DNA of 64,000 bases from Bacillus marinisedimentorum (GCF_001644195.2 NZ_LWBL02000024.1:1-64000), one strand, 5' to 3'; positions 8,095 to 16,891 are shown, counted from the stretch's first letter. Made by a program: numbers and translations. The notes: a model not told the origin generated them from the sequence alone.

Positions 8095-8916
8095 AGATAT
8101 GCTGAAAAGCATTTTGAATAGCATGCCAAACAGCATCGTGGCAATGGAAGTTGCCATTGGGTGAATTAGGGCGGTTCAGTTGTTTCATTTTCGATGCAGG
8201 GGCTCGCTTTCACAACGGGCATAAGTGCGAGCTTCCCTCTTTTCTCCCTCAGGGTATTTTCTTTACAGTGAGGCGGACGGGAAGCCTCCCCGGCTCTGTG
8301 GCCTTGATCAGCCGGAGGAACAACTATTAATAGGGGTTTTCGTTTTTCGTGCCTATAATCTGCTGAATGGACAAAGGATAGGAACGGAAACCCCTTATTC
8401 CGTTCCTATAACCAAATTAAATCCAACACTACGCAAAAATTCAATGTTACTGATGAGCTTATGTTTGTGAATAAGATTGAACGATAGCATTTGATTCACT
8501 ATTTTTCTCTTTAAAAGTGCTTATAGCATTGTACTGACGCCAGTTTGGGGTTCTTAGATAAATCAGGCTGCGTTCCTAAAATGAGTGGGAAATGGGTTAA
8601 TAAAAGATTGAGAACTTCTTTGACCGCAGCTATAGTGTGGGTGCAGGGCTCTTTATCGTGATTCGTGCCAAATTGTGCCCCCTGCAGCGGAAATCACGGT
8701 CTAAAGTGAAACTTCTCGAACATAGGTTTTTACGAGATCAATCCTTTAATGGAATGAAACCATTATGATAATGAAAATCCGTGGATTATGAAACAAGTAC
8801 GGCTTTTGTGTTAATTATAATGTGATTATTTGCAAGTATTGATGTCATTTAGTGTGTATTGCTATTTCGCATTTCCTCCACGTAATCGAAACTACTCAAC
8901 TTTACATGGGAGGCTG
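8095..8916. other. Gene-free region with hairpins
   Basis: Over 800 bases without a credible gene. A stem at 8378-8388 with 8399-8409 (ATAGGAACGGA and complement) competes with a second stem, 8329-8339 with 8388-8399. Around 8645-8710 a hairpin-rich patch (CCCTGCAGCGGAAATCACG) resembles a decayed piece of the family D element. The frame at 8225-8470 looks accidental. Confidence 0.4.
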
Positions 8917-9765
8917 TCAAATGGTTATGACCCGGTAGCGGGCTTTAAAAAACATGAAAATACCGTACATCAGCAAACCTCCGGCCACAACCGCCAGAAG
9001 GTACGGGCCGAAGGGCTGCTGGGCGATTTCGGAAAGGGCTTTATCCATGCCCTGCTCATTTTCAGCTTTTGCTTCAAGCGCACTGTCAATGACAAACCAC
9101 CCAATAAGGGCAAAAACGACCCCGCGGGCAATGAATCCGGCCTTTCCTACTGTTCTCATCGTTTTTCGTTCGTCTTCATCCATCTCGATTGCTTTCAAAT
9201 GTTTGCCGAATTTTCCTTTATATCCTTTGTATAGTTCATAAAAGGCAAAAGCCAAGATGATTGCACCCGCAATGCCGATAATCCACCTGCCCCACACTTC
9301 CCCCAGGAGCCTTGCTGTAACCGTTTGCCTGGCTGATCCGGGACTGCCGGCATTCATAATGATCATGAATGCTTTATATGCAAGTCCAAGGTGGATAACC
9401 GCACTAACCAGGAAACTTGCCCTCTTGATCATTTCCTTGATCCCATGCTCTTTGCCTTTGATATGCATAAACGTTTCCATCAGCTTCCACACCGCATAAC
9501 CGATAAGCCCAAATGCCATAATCCACAATGCAAATTCACCGAAAGGTCTGGACGAAAGCGCGGCAAACGCTCCCTCTGATCCGGTTGTCCTGCCGCCAAA
9601 GCCGCCTGCTGGCATAATCGACAGGATTCCGATCAGGACGTAAACAGTCCCCTTTGCCGCATATCCGAAACGTGCGAAATTCCGAACCCAAGGTTTTACT
9701 TGTTTTGCTTTATTTTCAGCCTTTTTTTTGACTTCATCTTTTACTAAGCGGGTGTCATATCCCAT
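8917..9765 (-). CDS. DUF1206 family integral membrane protein
   Basis: A 282-residue protein with six predicted transmembrane helices arranged as three similar pairs, each beginning with an ARFGYAAKG / AGFIARGVV type motif. That internal threefold repeat is the DUF1206 signature. The N-terminus is lysine-rich and the loop near residue 200 highly charged. No biochemical function is established for the family. AAGGGA precedes ATG 9765. It appears monocistronic, transcribed away from the DUF2785 gene. Confidence 0.8.
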   Translation of the reverse strand: MGYDTRLVKDEVKKKAENKAKQVKPWVRNFARFGYAAKGTVYVLIGILSIMPAGGFGGRTTGSEGAFAALSSRPFGEFALWIMAFGLIGYAVWKLMETFMHIKGKEHGIKEMIKRASFLVSAVIHLGLAYKAFMIIMNAGSPGSARQTVTARLLGEVWGRWIIGIAGAIILAFAFYELYKGYKGKFGKHLKAIEMDEDERKTMRTVGKAGFIARGVVFALIGWFVIDSALEAKAENEQGMDKALSEIAQQPFGPYLLAVVAGGLLMYGIFMFFKARYRVITI

Positions 9766-9940
9766 GCTGAGTGATCCCTTTCCTTGTGCTGTCGCATTTT
9801 ATCCTTTTATTACCCCTGTTACAATTTTAAAAAACCGCTGACATTTATCAACATTACTAGTTTGAAAAAAGGATTTTTGTCCATGAACCGCCAATATATT
9901 TAGAAGACGGACAGCGAAAACTTTCGACGAAAGGGAGATT

Positions 9941-10771
9941 GTGTTGAAGGAACAGGTGTTAAAAAATCGGCTGCTAAGCATGGAATCCGACTCGAATGAA
10001 GAACTATATACCCTTTGTCTCGAAATGATGAATTACATCGGTTCACCCGATCCGATCTTGCGTGACGATCTCATATACCGGACACTGGAACGGCTGATCC
10101 CGGCCGGTGCTTTCACAGATGAACAGCTGCACCGTATCCTTGAGATCAGCCTGGGCCGCACCCACCTCTTCTTTAATATTGATACGATAGATGAAAACGG
10201 AGTTTTCACCCGCTCTTTTTCAGCCCTTGTCATTGCCCTTGTACTGGCTGAAAATAAAAAACATCATTTCCTTTATGAGCAGGACCTGCTGGTCATCCAC
10301 GATGCGGTCATTGAATATCTGGGGCATGAATGGGACCTGCGCGGTTATGTCCCCGGTAAAGGCTGGGCCCGCGGTATCGCCCATATCGCAGATGTCATCG
10401 ATATTCTGGTCAAACAGGATGACTATCCAGGGAAGCGAAGACAGCAGCTTCTCGAAGCAATGTTTGAAAAAATGGCCACAGAACGGACCATTTATGTCTA
10501 TCAAGAAGAGGAACGGATGCTCAACCCCCTCATGACCATACTTGAACAGGGTTTCGATGAAGAAGTCCTGCTTGAGCTGTTAAGTAAGATGCTCGTGAAA
10601 ATGGATTATGCATTTCTTGAAATGAGGGAAGATGACTACGCGGCACTTTATATGAATGTTACCCGGTTTCTTAGAGGGCTTTTCTTCCGGCTTGAGGCCT
10701 CGGGAATGTTCCCGCTTTTGAAAAACGATATAGAGTTTATGCTTTTGCATGAAGTCAGAACCTTTTCATGA
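9941..10771 (+). CDS. DUF2785 family protein
   Basis: A 276-residue, soluble and mostly helical protein. The segment RGYVPGKGWARGIAHIAD around residue 145 is the conserved core of DUF2785 proteins, found in Bacillus and relatives and of unknown function. The start is GTG 9941 or TTG 9944; GGGAG upstream fits the TTG slightly better. A small membrane protein follows after 38 bases, perhaps in the same transcript. Confidence 0.75.
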   Translation: MLKEQVLKNRLLSMESDSNEELYTLCLEMMNYIGSPDPILRDDLIYRTLERLIPAGAFTDEQLHRILEISLGRTHLFFNIDTIDENGVFTRSFSALVIALVLAENKKHHFLYEQDLLVIHDAVIEYLGHEWDLRGYVPGKGWARGIAHIADVIDILVKQDDYPGKRRQQLLEAMFEKMATERTIYVYQEEERMLNPLMTILEQGFDEEVLLELLSKMLVKMDYAFLEMREDDYAALYMNVTRFLRGLFFRLEASGMFPLLKNDIEFMLLHEVRTFS

Positions 10772-10809
10772 GATGTTCAGAAGAAAAACAGCCAGCCAGG
10801 AGGTGCTTC

Positions 10810-11016
10810 ATGGATTCCGATCAAGGAAATACCTTTCTTAAAACAGGCCTGATTCTCGGCCTCATCTGGTTTCTTCTCTCGGTATCATTGATGGGATACT
10901 GCCGGAATGCCGGTATACAGCTGACCGTGCTGCAATGGTGCGTTTTCGCAATACAGACAGTCACCGCAATTTCATTTTCTGTCTACTACGGCGTAAGGCT
11001 CTTTGCCAATTCATAA
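10810..11016 (+). CDS. Small two-helix membrane protein
   Basis: A 68-residue protein with two hydrophobic helices (GLILGLIWFLLSVSLMG and a second ending VYYGVRLFA). The start at ATG 10810 is supported by AGGAGG 6 bases upstream; the same frame extends up to 10768 but without its own site. It is probably co-transcribed with the preceding DUF2785 gene. I do not recognise a family. Confidence 0.6.
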   Translation: MDSDQGNTFLKTGLILGLIWFLLSVSLMGYCRNAGIQLTVLQWCVFAIQTVTAISFSVYYGVRLFANS

Positions 11017-11143
11017 ACTCCGCCACAGCTGCTTCCCTTCCGTATCCGATAAGCCGGCCTATGCCTGCCTGCGTTAAACTTCCGTAATTCCGGGTATTTA
11101 CAAATATCAGGTAAATTATTAAACAGACAAAGAGGTTGAAAAT

Positions 11144-11686
11144 ATGGTTAAAAGGATCCTGTTAACCCTTATCCTCCTGCCTTGGCTGGCAGCGTGCGGA
11201 ACAAGCCAGGCAAATGAACTTGATACAAGCGGCCTGCAAAAAGACTTTACGTCAAGCAATACAGTGAAGTACGAAGCACCTTCGCTTGAGGCCGCCCTTG
11301 ATGCAGTCCCATTCAAGATTACACTCCCGGAGAAGCTTCCGTTTGAGTCCGAAGGGTTTAAACCGAAAAAACTCAAAAAACGGAAAGGGGATACTGACTC
11401 AGTAATCCTCGAACTGGTAGCCGAATCTTCGAAGGACAGAGAAGCGGTGCTCCGATTATATGCCGGAAATGGCGATTATCTTGTCCATCAAAACGAACTC
11501 GGCGGGGAGCCGCTCAAGCTGAAAGACGGAACACCAGCTTTCTATTTGTATGTACAGCCATACCATGTAGTCAAATTCGAAAAAAACGGCATCGAGTACT
11601 CTGTTAACTATTCTCATACAGAAAAATCAACCGATCTTCAAAAGCAGGACTTGCTGAACATTGCAAATCAGCTTAATGCTAATTAG
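11144..11686 (+). CDS. Lipoprotein of unknown function
   Basis: A 180-residue secreted lipoprotein. A signal peptide ends in the lipobox LAAC (Cys18), so it would be anchored to the outer face of the membrane. The mature part contains VPFKITLPEKLPFESEGF, similar in style to DUF4367-type extracytoplasmic domains, then a predicted beta-rich region. GAGG lies 9 bases before ATG 11144. No partner is evident; the flanking genes are small membrane proteins. Confidence 0.7.
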   Translation: MVKRILLTLILLPWLAACGTSQANELDTSGLQKDFTSSNTVKYEAPSLEAALDAVPFKITLPEKLPFESEGFKPKKLKKRKGDTDSVILELVAESSKDREAVLRLYAGNGDYLVHQNELGGEPLKLKDGTPAFYLYVQPYHVVKFEKNGIEYSVNYSHTEKSTDLQKQDLLNIANQLNAN

Positions 11687-11830
11687 CCCTCCCTGATTTT
11701 TCACAGCCCTTACCGTTATCAAGCTCCGGTTCGTTCCCTTTGATAAAGTACAGTTCCAGCAGAGAGAAGCACTTTTTATCCTGTTTTGTGATATGATAAA
11801 GATAAACTTCTGCCGGAACGGTGATATGTT

Positions 11831-12016
11831 GTGAATAAAGAAAACAGAGAAAAATGGGTCATAATTCTCGGCTTCCTGTTTGGAGCCCTTATGTTTTGGG
11901 CCGCATGGCGGTACCTGGATGAAGGAAATGCTTTTGGCTATGTTCCCCTGCTCACAGCTGTTTTTTCGGTTATCATGGCTGTGTATGAACTAATCCGTTA
12001 TATAAAACAAAAGTAA
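11831..12016 (+). CDS. Small two-helix membrane protein
   Basis: A 61-residue protein with two transmembrane helices (WVIILGFLFGALMFWAAWRY and a second at YVPLLTAVFSVIMAVYELI) joined by a short loop. Start is GTG 11831; the upstream GGTGAT is a modest ribosome site. A clean terminator lies directly downstream, supporting a real transcript. No family was recognised. Confidence 0.55.
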   Translation: MNKENREKWVIILGFLFGALMFWAAWRYLDEGNAFGYVPLLTAVFSVIMAVYELIRYIKQK

Positions 12017-12023
12017 GCACAAG

Positions 12024-12053
12024 AGGCCTGCTCTGACGTGGAGCAGGCCTTTA
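12024..12053 (+). terminator. Intrinsic terminator
   Basis: A 10-bp stem AGGCCTGCTC (12024-12033) pairs with 12041-12050, followed by TTTA, 8 bases after the small membrane gene. Confidence 0.75.
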
Positions 12054-12101
12054 CTGATCTTTTCGCCTATTTTGCCTTACGCTACTGAACCGTGCTTCTC
12101 T

Positions 12102-12821
12102 TTAGCGTTTCTGTTCCCTTCTTGCGAAATCGACAAATCGGAATTTATCGGGACGATGCCGGGATTCCGTATATTGAAATAGGTCAGCGCTCTTTAAGTA
12201 CACATAGTTCCTGACAACGACAACGGCGTGATAGTCTTTAAAATCCAGCAGTCTCCGGTCTTCCTCTCCGGGTTCCTCAACTGATATCACTTTTTTCGCA
12301 AAGCTGATTTCGAGGCCTTTTTCATCTTCAAGGTATTCATAAATCGAATGTTCACACGCCCTTTTTGTCAGTTCCGGCACAAAAGATGTAAGGAAGAAAT
12401 CTTTATCAAGGATAACCTTTTCCCCGTCTATTTCGCGTACTCTTACTACTTTCCAAACGTCTTCATTGCCTTTAATCTGCAGTTGCTCCTGCAAGTAATC
12501 ATCCGGTTCCAAAATGCCGAGTTCTTTTACGATGGTTCGTGTGCTTTGCCCCATTTTATCGGCGAGTTCCCGGAAACTGACCATTCCCGAGACAGGAAAA
12601 TCATATCGCTTCAAATCCAACACGATTGATCCCTTTCCCCGGATTTTTTGGATGAACCCATTTTGGGCAAGTAAATTAAGGGCCTTTCGAATCGTCTCCC
12701 GCGAAACGCCGTACATATCCATTAACTCGTGCTCGGATGGAAGTTTTGTATCCGGTTTCATTTTTCCGCTTTCTATTTGCTCAGAAATCTCCTGATAGAT
12801 TATTTTATATTTGTTATTCAT
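12102..12821 (-). CDS. treR: Trehalose operon repressor TreR (GntR family)
   Basis: A 239-residue transcription factor. The N-terminal winged helix (YKIIYQEISEQIESG, then GVSRETIRKALNLL) is GntR/HutC type; the C-terminal half (about 90-239) is a UTRA effector domain, which in TreR binds trehalose-6-phosphate. The length matches B. subtilis TreR. ATG 12821 is chosen because AAAGGAG lies upstream; the frame continues to 12866 without one. It follows treA by 88 bases, so the repressor is in the operon it controls. A palindromic operator lies in the treA promoter. Confidence 0.9.
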   Translation of the reverse strand: MNNKYKIIYQEISEQIESGKMKPDTKLPSEHELMDMYGVSRETIRKALNLLAQNGFIQKIRGKGSIVLDLKRYDFPVSGMVSFRELADKMGQSTRTIVKELGILEPDDYLQEQLQIKGNEDVWKVVRVREIDGEKVILDKDFFLTSFVPELTKRACEHSIYEYLEDEKGLEISFAKKVISVEEPGEEDRRLLDFKDYHAVVVVRNYVYLKSADLFQYTESRHRPDKFRFVDFARREQKR

Positions 12822-12909
12822 ACTCCCCTGCTCCTTTTTCCAGGCTGTCCGGCAGTGCCGAATCAAAATGGATGAAAGCAGGCAAAGGTTGCCTCCGCCT
12901 GCCTATAAA

Positions 12910-14589
12910 TTATTTTTTCAAATGATAGACAACAGATTCATATGGCCGCAGCGTCATGTTCCTGAAATCCTGGGGCGGCTCAGAATAATTGCCGATGAGG
13001 ACATCACTGATGCACCCTTTTACATCAATGTGATCCGGCAGGGTGAATTTCGCTTCATCGCCGAAGAAATTGTTGACGACCAGAAGCGTTTCGTTATCCC
13101 CTTTCCGGATATAAGCAAAAATTTCCGGATCATATTCATGGAGCAATTCATATTCGCCATAAGTGATCAAATCCACTTCTTTACGAAGCTGAATCAGTTT
13201 TTGATAGTGATAGAAAATGGACTCCCTGTCTTCAAGAGCATTTTCAGCGTTAACTTCCTTATAGTTTTCCGGAACATTGATCCATGGTGTTCCAGTAGTG
13301 AAGCCAGCATGCTTCTCTTTATTCCACTGGACTGGCGTCCTTGAATTATCACGGGATTTTTGCTTGATGATTTCAATGATTTCCTTTTCCGGCAAGCCTT
13401 TTTCCTCTTTCAGCAGCTTATACATATTCAATGTTTCCACATCGCGGTAATCATCAATTTTATCAAACTTCGGGTTTGTCATGCCGAATTCTTCACCCTG
13501 AAAAATGTAAGGGGTTCCCTGCATCATATGAATCGTTGTCGCCAGCATTTTTGCCGATTCATTGAAATACGTCTTGTCATTTCCGTATCTGGTGACGACC
13601 CGCGGCTGATCATGGTTACACCAGAACAAAGCGTTCCAGCCTCCGCCCTTGTACATCCCTTCCTGCCATTTCGTAAGAATACGTTTCAGAGCAAGAAAGT
13701 CCATCGCACCCAGCGCCCATTTTTCACCATTTGGATAGTCCACTTTCAAATGGTGGAAGTTGAATGTCATACTCAGTTCTTCCCGCGCGGGGTTGGAATA
13801 TTTCACACAGTCTTCTATTGTCGTGGATGACATTTCACCGACTGTCATTGCCTCGTACATTGACAGGACTTCCGTATTCATTTCATGGAGATATTCATGG
13901 ACGCGCGGGCCGTCTGTGTAAAACTTCCTGCCGTCGCCGGAATCATCATCCGGAAAGTCCTGGTTTTTAGAAATCAAGTTGATGACATCCAGCCGGAATC
14001 CATCAATTCCTTTCTCAAACCAATAATGCATCATGTCGTACACTTGCCGGCGGACTTCTTCGTTTTCCCAATTCAAATCTGCCTGGGTTACATCGAATAG
14101 GTGCAGGTAATATTGTCCTGTCTGCTCATCATATTGCCAGGCATTACCTCCAAATTTAGACTCCCAGTTCGTCGGCGGGTCTCCGTTTTCCTTGCCGTCT
14201 TTCCAAATATAATAGTTGCGGTAACGATTATCCTTGGATTTGCGAGATTCCTGGAACCATTCATGCTCAGTAGATGTATGATTCACGACCAGGTCCATGA
14301 TGACTTTCAGGCCGCGGCCATGTGCTTCCTCAAGCAGCCTTTCGAAATCCTCCATTGTTCCATACTCTTCATGGACGGCATAATAATCACTGATATCATA
14401 GCCGTTATCACGCTGGGGAGATTGGTAAACCGGTGTCAGCCACAACACATCGACACCAAGCTTTTTAAAATAATCAAGCTTTGCGATGATACCCGGAATG
14501 TCACCTATTCCATTTCCGGTTGTATCATTGAAACTTTTCGGATAGATTTGATATACAACGGCTTTGCGCCACCATTCTTTGTAGTTCAT
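12910..14589 (-). CDS. treA: Trehalose-6-phosphate hydrolase (phospho-alpha-1,1-glucosidase)
   Basis: A 559-residue GH13 enzyme that cleaves trehalose-6-phosphate to glucose and glucose-6-phosphate in the cytosol. The conserved GH13 regions are present: DLVVNHTS, GFRLDVIN (nucleophile Asp), TVGEMSS (acid/base Glu) and WCNHDQPR. The length equals B. subtilis TreA (about 561). The start at 14589 is fixed by TGGAGG upstream and by the typical first residues MNYKEWWRKAVVYQIYPKSF. treR follows. The usual trehalose PTS permease treP is not upstream or downstream, so the phosphorylated substrate must come from elsewhere. Confidence 0.93.
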   Translation of the reverse strand: MNYKEWWRKAVVYQIYPKSFNDTTGNGIGDIPGIIAKLDYFKKLGVDVLWLTPVYQSPQRDNGYDISDYYAVHEEYGTMEDFERLLEEAHGRGLKVIMDLVVNHTSTEHEWFQESRKSKDNRYRNYYIWKDGKENGDPPTNWESKFGGNAWQYDEQTGQYYLHLFDVTQADLNWENEEVRRQVYDMMHYWFEKGIDGFRLDVINLISKNQDFPDDDSGDGRKFYTDGPRVHEYLHEMNTEVLSMYEAMTVGEMSSTTIEDCVKYSNPAREELSMTFNFHHLKVDYPNGEKWALGAMDFLALKRILTKWQEGMYKGGGWNALFWCNHDQPRVVTRYGNDKTYFNESAKMLATTIHMMQGTPYIFQGEEFGMTNPKFDKIDDYRDVETLNMYKLLKEEKGLPEKEIIEIIKQKSRDNSRTPVQWNKEKHAGFTTGTPWINVPENYKEVNAENALEDRESIFYHYQKLIQLRKEVDLITYGEYELLHEYDPEIFAYIRKGDNETLLVVNNFFGDEAKFTLPDHIDVKGCISDVLIGNYSEPPQDFRNMTLRPYESVVYHLKK

Positions 14590-14941
14590 ACTAAAACCTC
14601 CAGACATCGTTGGTTGGTAGTCTATATTGAAACGGCACTGGCTGAACAGCTCTCGCCGATTCCAGCATAAATCGCTGCTGACGATGGCCTCTGTCCGATT
14701 GCATTGTTCATTTATAAGCATACAAGTGACTGCGGGCGAACAGAAGAAACAAGGTCCGCTCCGAGGAATGAATGGGAAGGCTTATCTGGAAGCCTGCATA
14801 GGAAGTTGGTTCCCCTGTAAGACTATCATCTAATATGACCTTGCCGAAAAACGACAATCCGGTTTAACACAGCTTGATGAAAAATAAACAATAAGTTCTG
14901 TATCGGTCTTATGAATTTTCCCTTAAAACAAAAATAAATCA

Positions 14942-14955
14942 CGTAAGCGGTTTCG
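14942..14955 (-). promoter_or_regulatory. Possible CcpA (cre) site near treA
   Basis: The minus-strand sequence CGAAACCGCTTACG matches the cre consensus TGWAARCGYTWNCW at 11 of 14 positions and lies about 20 bases downstream of the treA -10, a usual repressive position. This is a consensus match only. Confidence 0.35.
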
Positions 14956-14973
14956 GTTAATCCTTTCATCCAA

Positions 14974-15002
14974 AGTATACTTGTCTATACAAGTAGAGTC
15001 AA
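14974..15002 (-). promoter_or_regulatory. SigA promoter of treA-treR
   Basis: On the minus strand, TTGACT (15002-14997), exactly 17 nt, then TATACT (14979-14974). This is a near-consensus SigA promoter about 385 bases before the treA start. The operator fills the spacer. Confidence 0.75.
14979..14994. promoter_or_regulatory. Probable TreR operator
   Basis: The 16-bp sequence ACTTGTCTATACAAGT has perfect 6-bp inverted arms and lies between the -35 and -10 of the treA promoter, the right place for repression. It resembles the TTGTATATACAA core known for TreR. Confidence 0.65.
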
Positions 15003-15234
15003 TTCTGCAATTAAATTTTTTACTCGTATAGGGGAACAGTTATCTTACGATTACAGGATAAAGTAACGTTGTATCTGATTTACCCCGTTCGCGGTAAAGG
15101 ATAATCCTCACCATTCCCGAAAAGGAATGAATACAAGCCAATCATTTACGGAAACCTTTTTTGGCCATTTGTCCAACGAATGAATGATAATTTTGAAATA
15201 AATTTAAAAAATAGGGTAAATATGGTATTATAAC

Positions 15235-15264
15235 TTAAGATAACCCTGGTTACACCGATATAAT
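15235..15264 (+). promoter_or_regulatory. Candidate promoter of the riboswitch transcript
   Basis: TTAAGA (15235-15240), 18-nt spacer, perfect TATAAT (15259-15264). Predicted +1 near 15271 falls right at the left edge of the aptamer. Confidence 0.5.
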
Positions 15265-15273
15265 GGGTAGAGA

Positions 15274-15362
15274 TATGATAAAAGGCAAATTAAGTGAAAG
15301 CTTAAGACGCAAAGCTACAGGGGCTAACCGATTCCTCGCATGCCAGCCAGCTGCTCGCAAAC
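15274..15362 (+). promoter_or_regulatory. Cyclic di-GMP-I (GEMM-I) type riboswitch
   Basis: The conserved GEMM landmarks appear in order: AAAGGCAAA (15281-15289), a helix capped by a GAAA tetraloop (15290-15295 with 15300-15305), GACGCAAAGC (15306-15315), GGGGCTAA (15320-15327) and CATGCCAGCC (15339-15348), the tetraloop-receptor side. A separate 6-bp hairpin (15365-15370 with 15375-15380) follows and abuts the AAAGGGTG ribosome site, so control may act on translation. Whether it binds c-di-GMP or the cGAMP variant ligand cannot be decided by eye. It leads directly into a Spo0E-like gene. Confidence 0.75.
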
Positions 15363-15395
15363 TTCTGGTCAATCGACCGGAAAGGGTGATGTGAA

Positions 15396-15578
15396 ATGAA
15401 CCGCCACAAACGGCTTACAACAGAGATAGAGGAATTACGGCAAAATCTTTATAAAGCGGCTTCGGCAGCTGAAACGTATACATCCGCGGAAGTGATCAAT
15501 TTGAGTAAGAAGCTTGATACTAAACTTAATGAATTGACAGGCTATATACAGCAATCAAGCACCGGCCAGACATCATAG
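15396..15578 (+). CDS. Spo0E-like aspartyl-phosphate phosphatase
   Basis: A 60-residue two-helix protein. The first helix is IEELRQNLYKAAS and the second carries the family signature NLSKKLDTKLNEL (the S-x-x-L-D motif of Spo0E, YisI and YnzD). Such phosphatases drain phosphate from Spo0A~P and delay sporulation. The start ATG 15396 has AAAGGGTG upstream. The leader is a c-di-GMP-type riboswitch, implying control by a cyclic dinucleotide. Which response regulator it acts on cannot be told from sequence. Confidence 0.85.
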   Translation: MNRHKRLTTEIEELRQNLYKAASAAETYTSAEVINLSKKLDTKLNELTGYIQQSSTGQTS

Positions 15579-15627
15579 GAAGGTGTTATTCGAAGTACCC
15601 TGTTTCAGCATGTGAAACACAAGCATG

Positions 15628-15656
15628 AAAAAAGACGGCTATGGCTTTGCCGTCTT
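15628..15656 (-). terminator. Intrinsic terminator
   Basis: On the minus strand AAGACGGC pairs with GCCGTCTT across a 9-base loop and is followed by a T run (A-run 15628-15633 on plus), just past the lipoprotein stop at 15659. Confidence 0.75.
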
Positions 15657-15658
15657 GA

Positions 15659-15988
15659 TCAGTCGCGCTTTTTAGGTTTGGCGTGCCATGCTTCGCCAAA
15701 TATTTCCCCGTCAGGTCCAACATGGTACATTGCCAGCCAGGATGCCTCCTTTGCTCCATCCAGGCTGATGTAAACTTCCCACCCATCACTCGCTGCATTA
15801 TTTTCCACTTTAGACACTTGCATCTTGTCTTTCTGAGCATTTTCGACACTGTATTCCATCATATCCTCTTTTGCCTGACTCAAGGCAATTTTTTCAGCTT
15901 TTTCACTCGTGATCTCCTCTGATGCCTGCACTCCGCAACCCGACAGCAAGATGAATGAACATATGAAGACAGCTTTGAGGTTACTCAT
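15659..15988 (-). CDS. Small lipoprotein
   Basis: A 109-residue lipoprotein: signal peptide with lipobox LSGC (Cys18), then a mature domain with EKAEKIALSQAKEDM and a beta segment DGWEVYISLDG, an arrangement reminiscent of PepSY-type domains. AAAGGTGGG lies 4-5 bases before ATG 15988. Function unknown; the protein would face the cell exterior. Confidence 0.65.
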   Translation of the reverse strand: MSNLKAVFICSFILLSGCGVQASEEITSEKAEKIALSQAKEDMMEYSVENAQKDKMQVSKVENNAASDGWEVYISLDGAKEASWLAMYHVGPDGEIFGEAWHAKPKKRD

Positions 15989-16092
15989 TCTTTCCCACCT
16001 TTGTTTCTCGTTTACTATTCTTTACCCCAATTTTTGAAAATTCACTCATAGGCAGGGGAAAACTGACACAGAAGATGGTTATTGAAAACGAA

Positions 16093-16114
16093 AAAGAGGC
16101 CCCACGGCCTCTTT
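16093..16114 (-). terminator. Intrinsic terminator
   Basis: A 9-bp stem AAAGAGGCC (16093-16101) pairs with 16106-16114 around CCAC, directly after the stop of the 59-residue gene at 16122. Confidence 0.7.
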
Positions 16115-16121
16115 TAATGAA

Positions 16122-16301
16122 TCAATGGTTGTCTTTATAAATGACTAGCAAACCTTCCAATTTACTTCCGTCATCTGAGGTAATGCCATATCTTACATCG
16201 AGGATTTCCGCATCCTCATTATCCCGGAACCACCTGTTCGCTTCTTCCGCATTGTTGAATCGTACAATCCTTGTCTCTCCAGCTTTAACATTCAAAGGCA
16301 T
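16122..16301 (-). CDS. Small protein resembling sporulation protein Cse60
   Basis: A 59-residue soluble protein. The pattern VRFNNAEEANRWFRDN, then ILDVRYGITSDDG and ending LLVIYKDN follows the layout of Cse60-family proteins (about 60 residues), which are SigE-dependent in B. subtilis. ATG 16301 has AAGGAG about 12 bases upstream, slightly long, and a terminator follows the stop. The similarity is by pattern, so the name is tentative. Confidence 0.55.
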   Translation of the reverse strand: MPLNVKAGETRIVRFNNAEEANRWFRDNEDAEILDVRYGITSDDGSKLEGLLVIYKDNH

Positions 16302-16384
16302 TTTTTACAACATCTCCTTCAATTAGTCTCCGAAATTCTTTTCCCTTGCAGGTTAACATCCAAACAGGGTTTCGTCATTGCGGC

Positions 16385-16675
16385 TTAAGTACCTTTTTCC
16401 AGTTCCTCTACCTTTTTATCTGCCGCTTCCTTGAAGCACTTTATCGTTTTGACAAACACTACAGCTGTGTATGCAGATGCGGCAAAACCAGTTGCAATCT
16501 GCCATTCGTTCCAGCTTGCATTTGCAACATATACCCCTGATGCAACAATGTATAAAAATGTAACGAGGGCATGAATCTTCCAGGCAGGGTATAGAAATTG
16601 AATCAAGCTAACAATGGAAAAGGTGACAGTCAGCCAGGCCACTATGTATATGCTCATAAAGAAAATTAAATCCAA
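16385..16675 (-). CDS. Small membrane protein, three helices
   Basis: A 96-residue protein with three hydrophobic stretches (the first FFMSIYIVAWLTVTFSIVSL) and a charged C-terminal helix (KEAADKKVEELEKG). The start is a TTG at 16675, chosen because GGGGAG lies just upstream; no ATG in frame has a site. It is not assigned to a family. It may share a transcript with neighbouring minus-strand genes. Confidence 0.55.
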   Translation of the reverse strand: MDLIFFMSIYIVAWLTVTFSIVSLIQFLYPAWKIHALVTFLYIVASGVYVANASWNEWQIATGFAASAYTAVVFVKTIKCFKEAADKKVEELEKGT

Positions 16676-16891
16676 GCGCTCCCCTTCTTTCCAAACTTGA
16701 ATGTTTTAGCCTTTTATTGCTTTACCCTATTTCGGATTGTATTATTCTGCATTTTCGTTACTACCTTAGATTCTTGTTGAAAATATGAATTCCTGTCATT
16801 TTTTCAAATTTAGAACTTTTGTTGGCTGGCTGACATCCTCCATCAGACAAAAGACATACAGATGCAGAAGAGGCGCTCGTCATGCAGCAGA

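Noticed and set aside
8225-8470. 81-residue plus ORF
   Set aside because: It overlaps the competing hairpins and has no start signal.
14590-14970. Remains of treP in the treA leader
   Set aside because: Reading all three minus frames gives no EIIBC-like segment; only short frames of no pattern.
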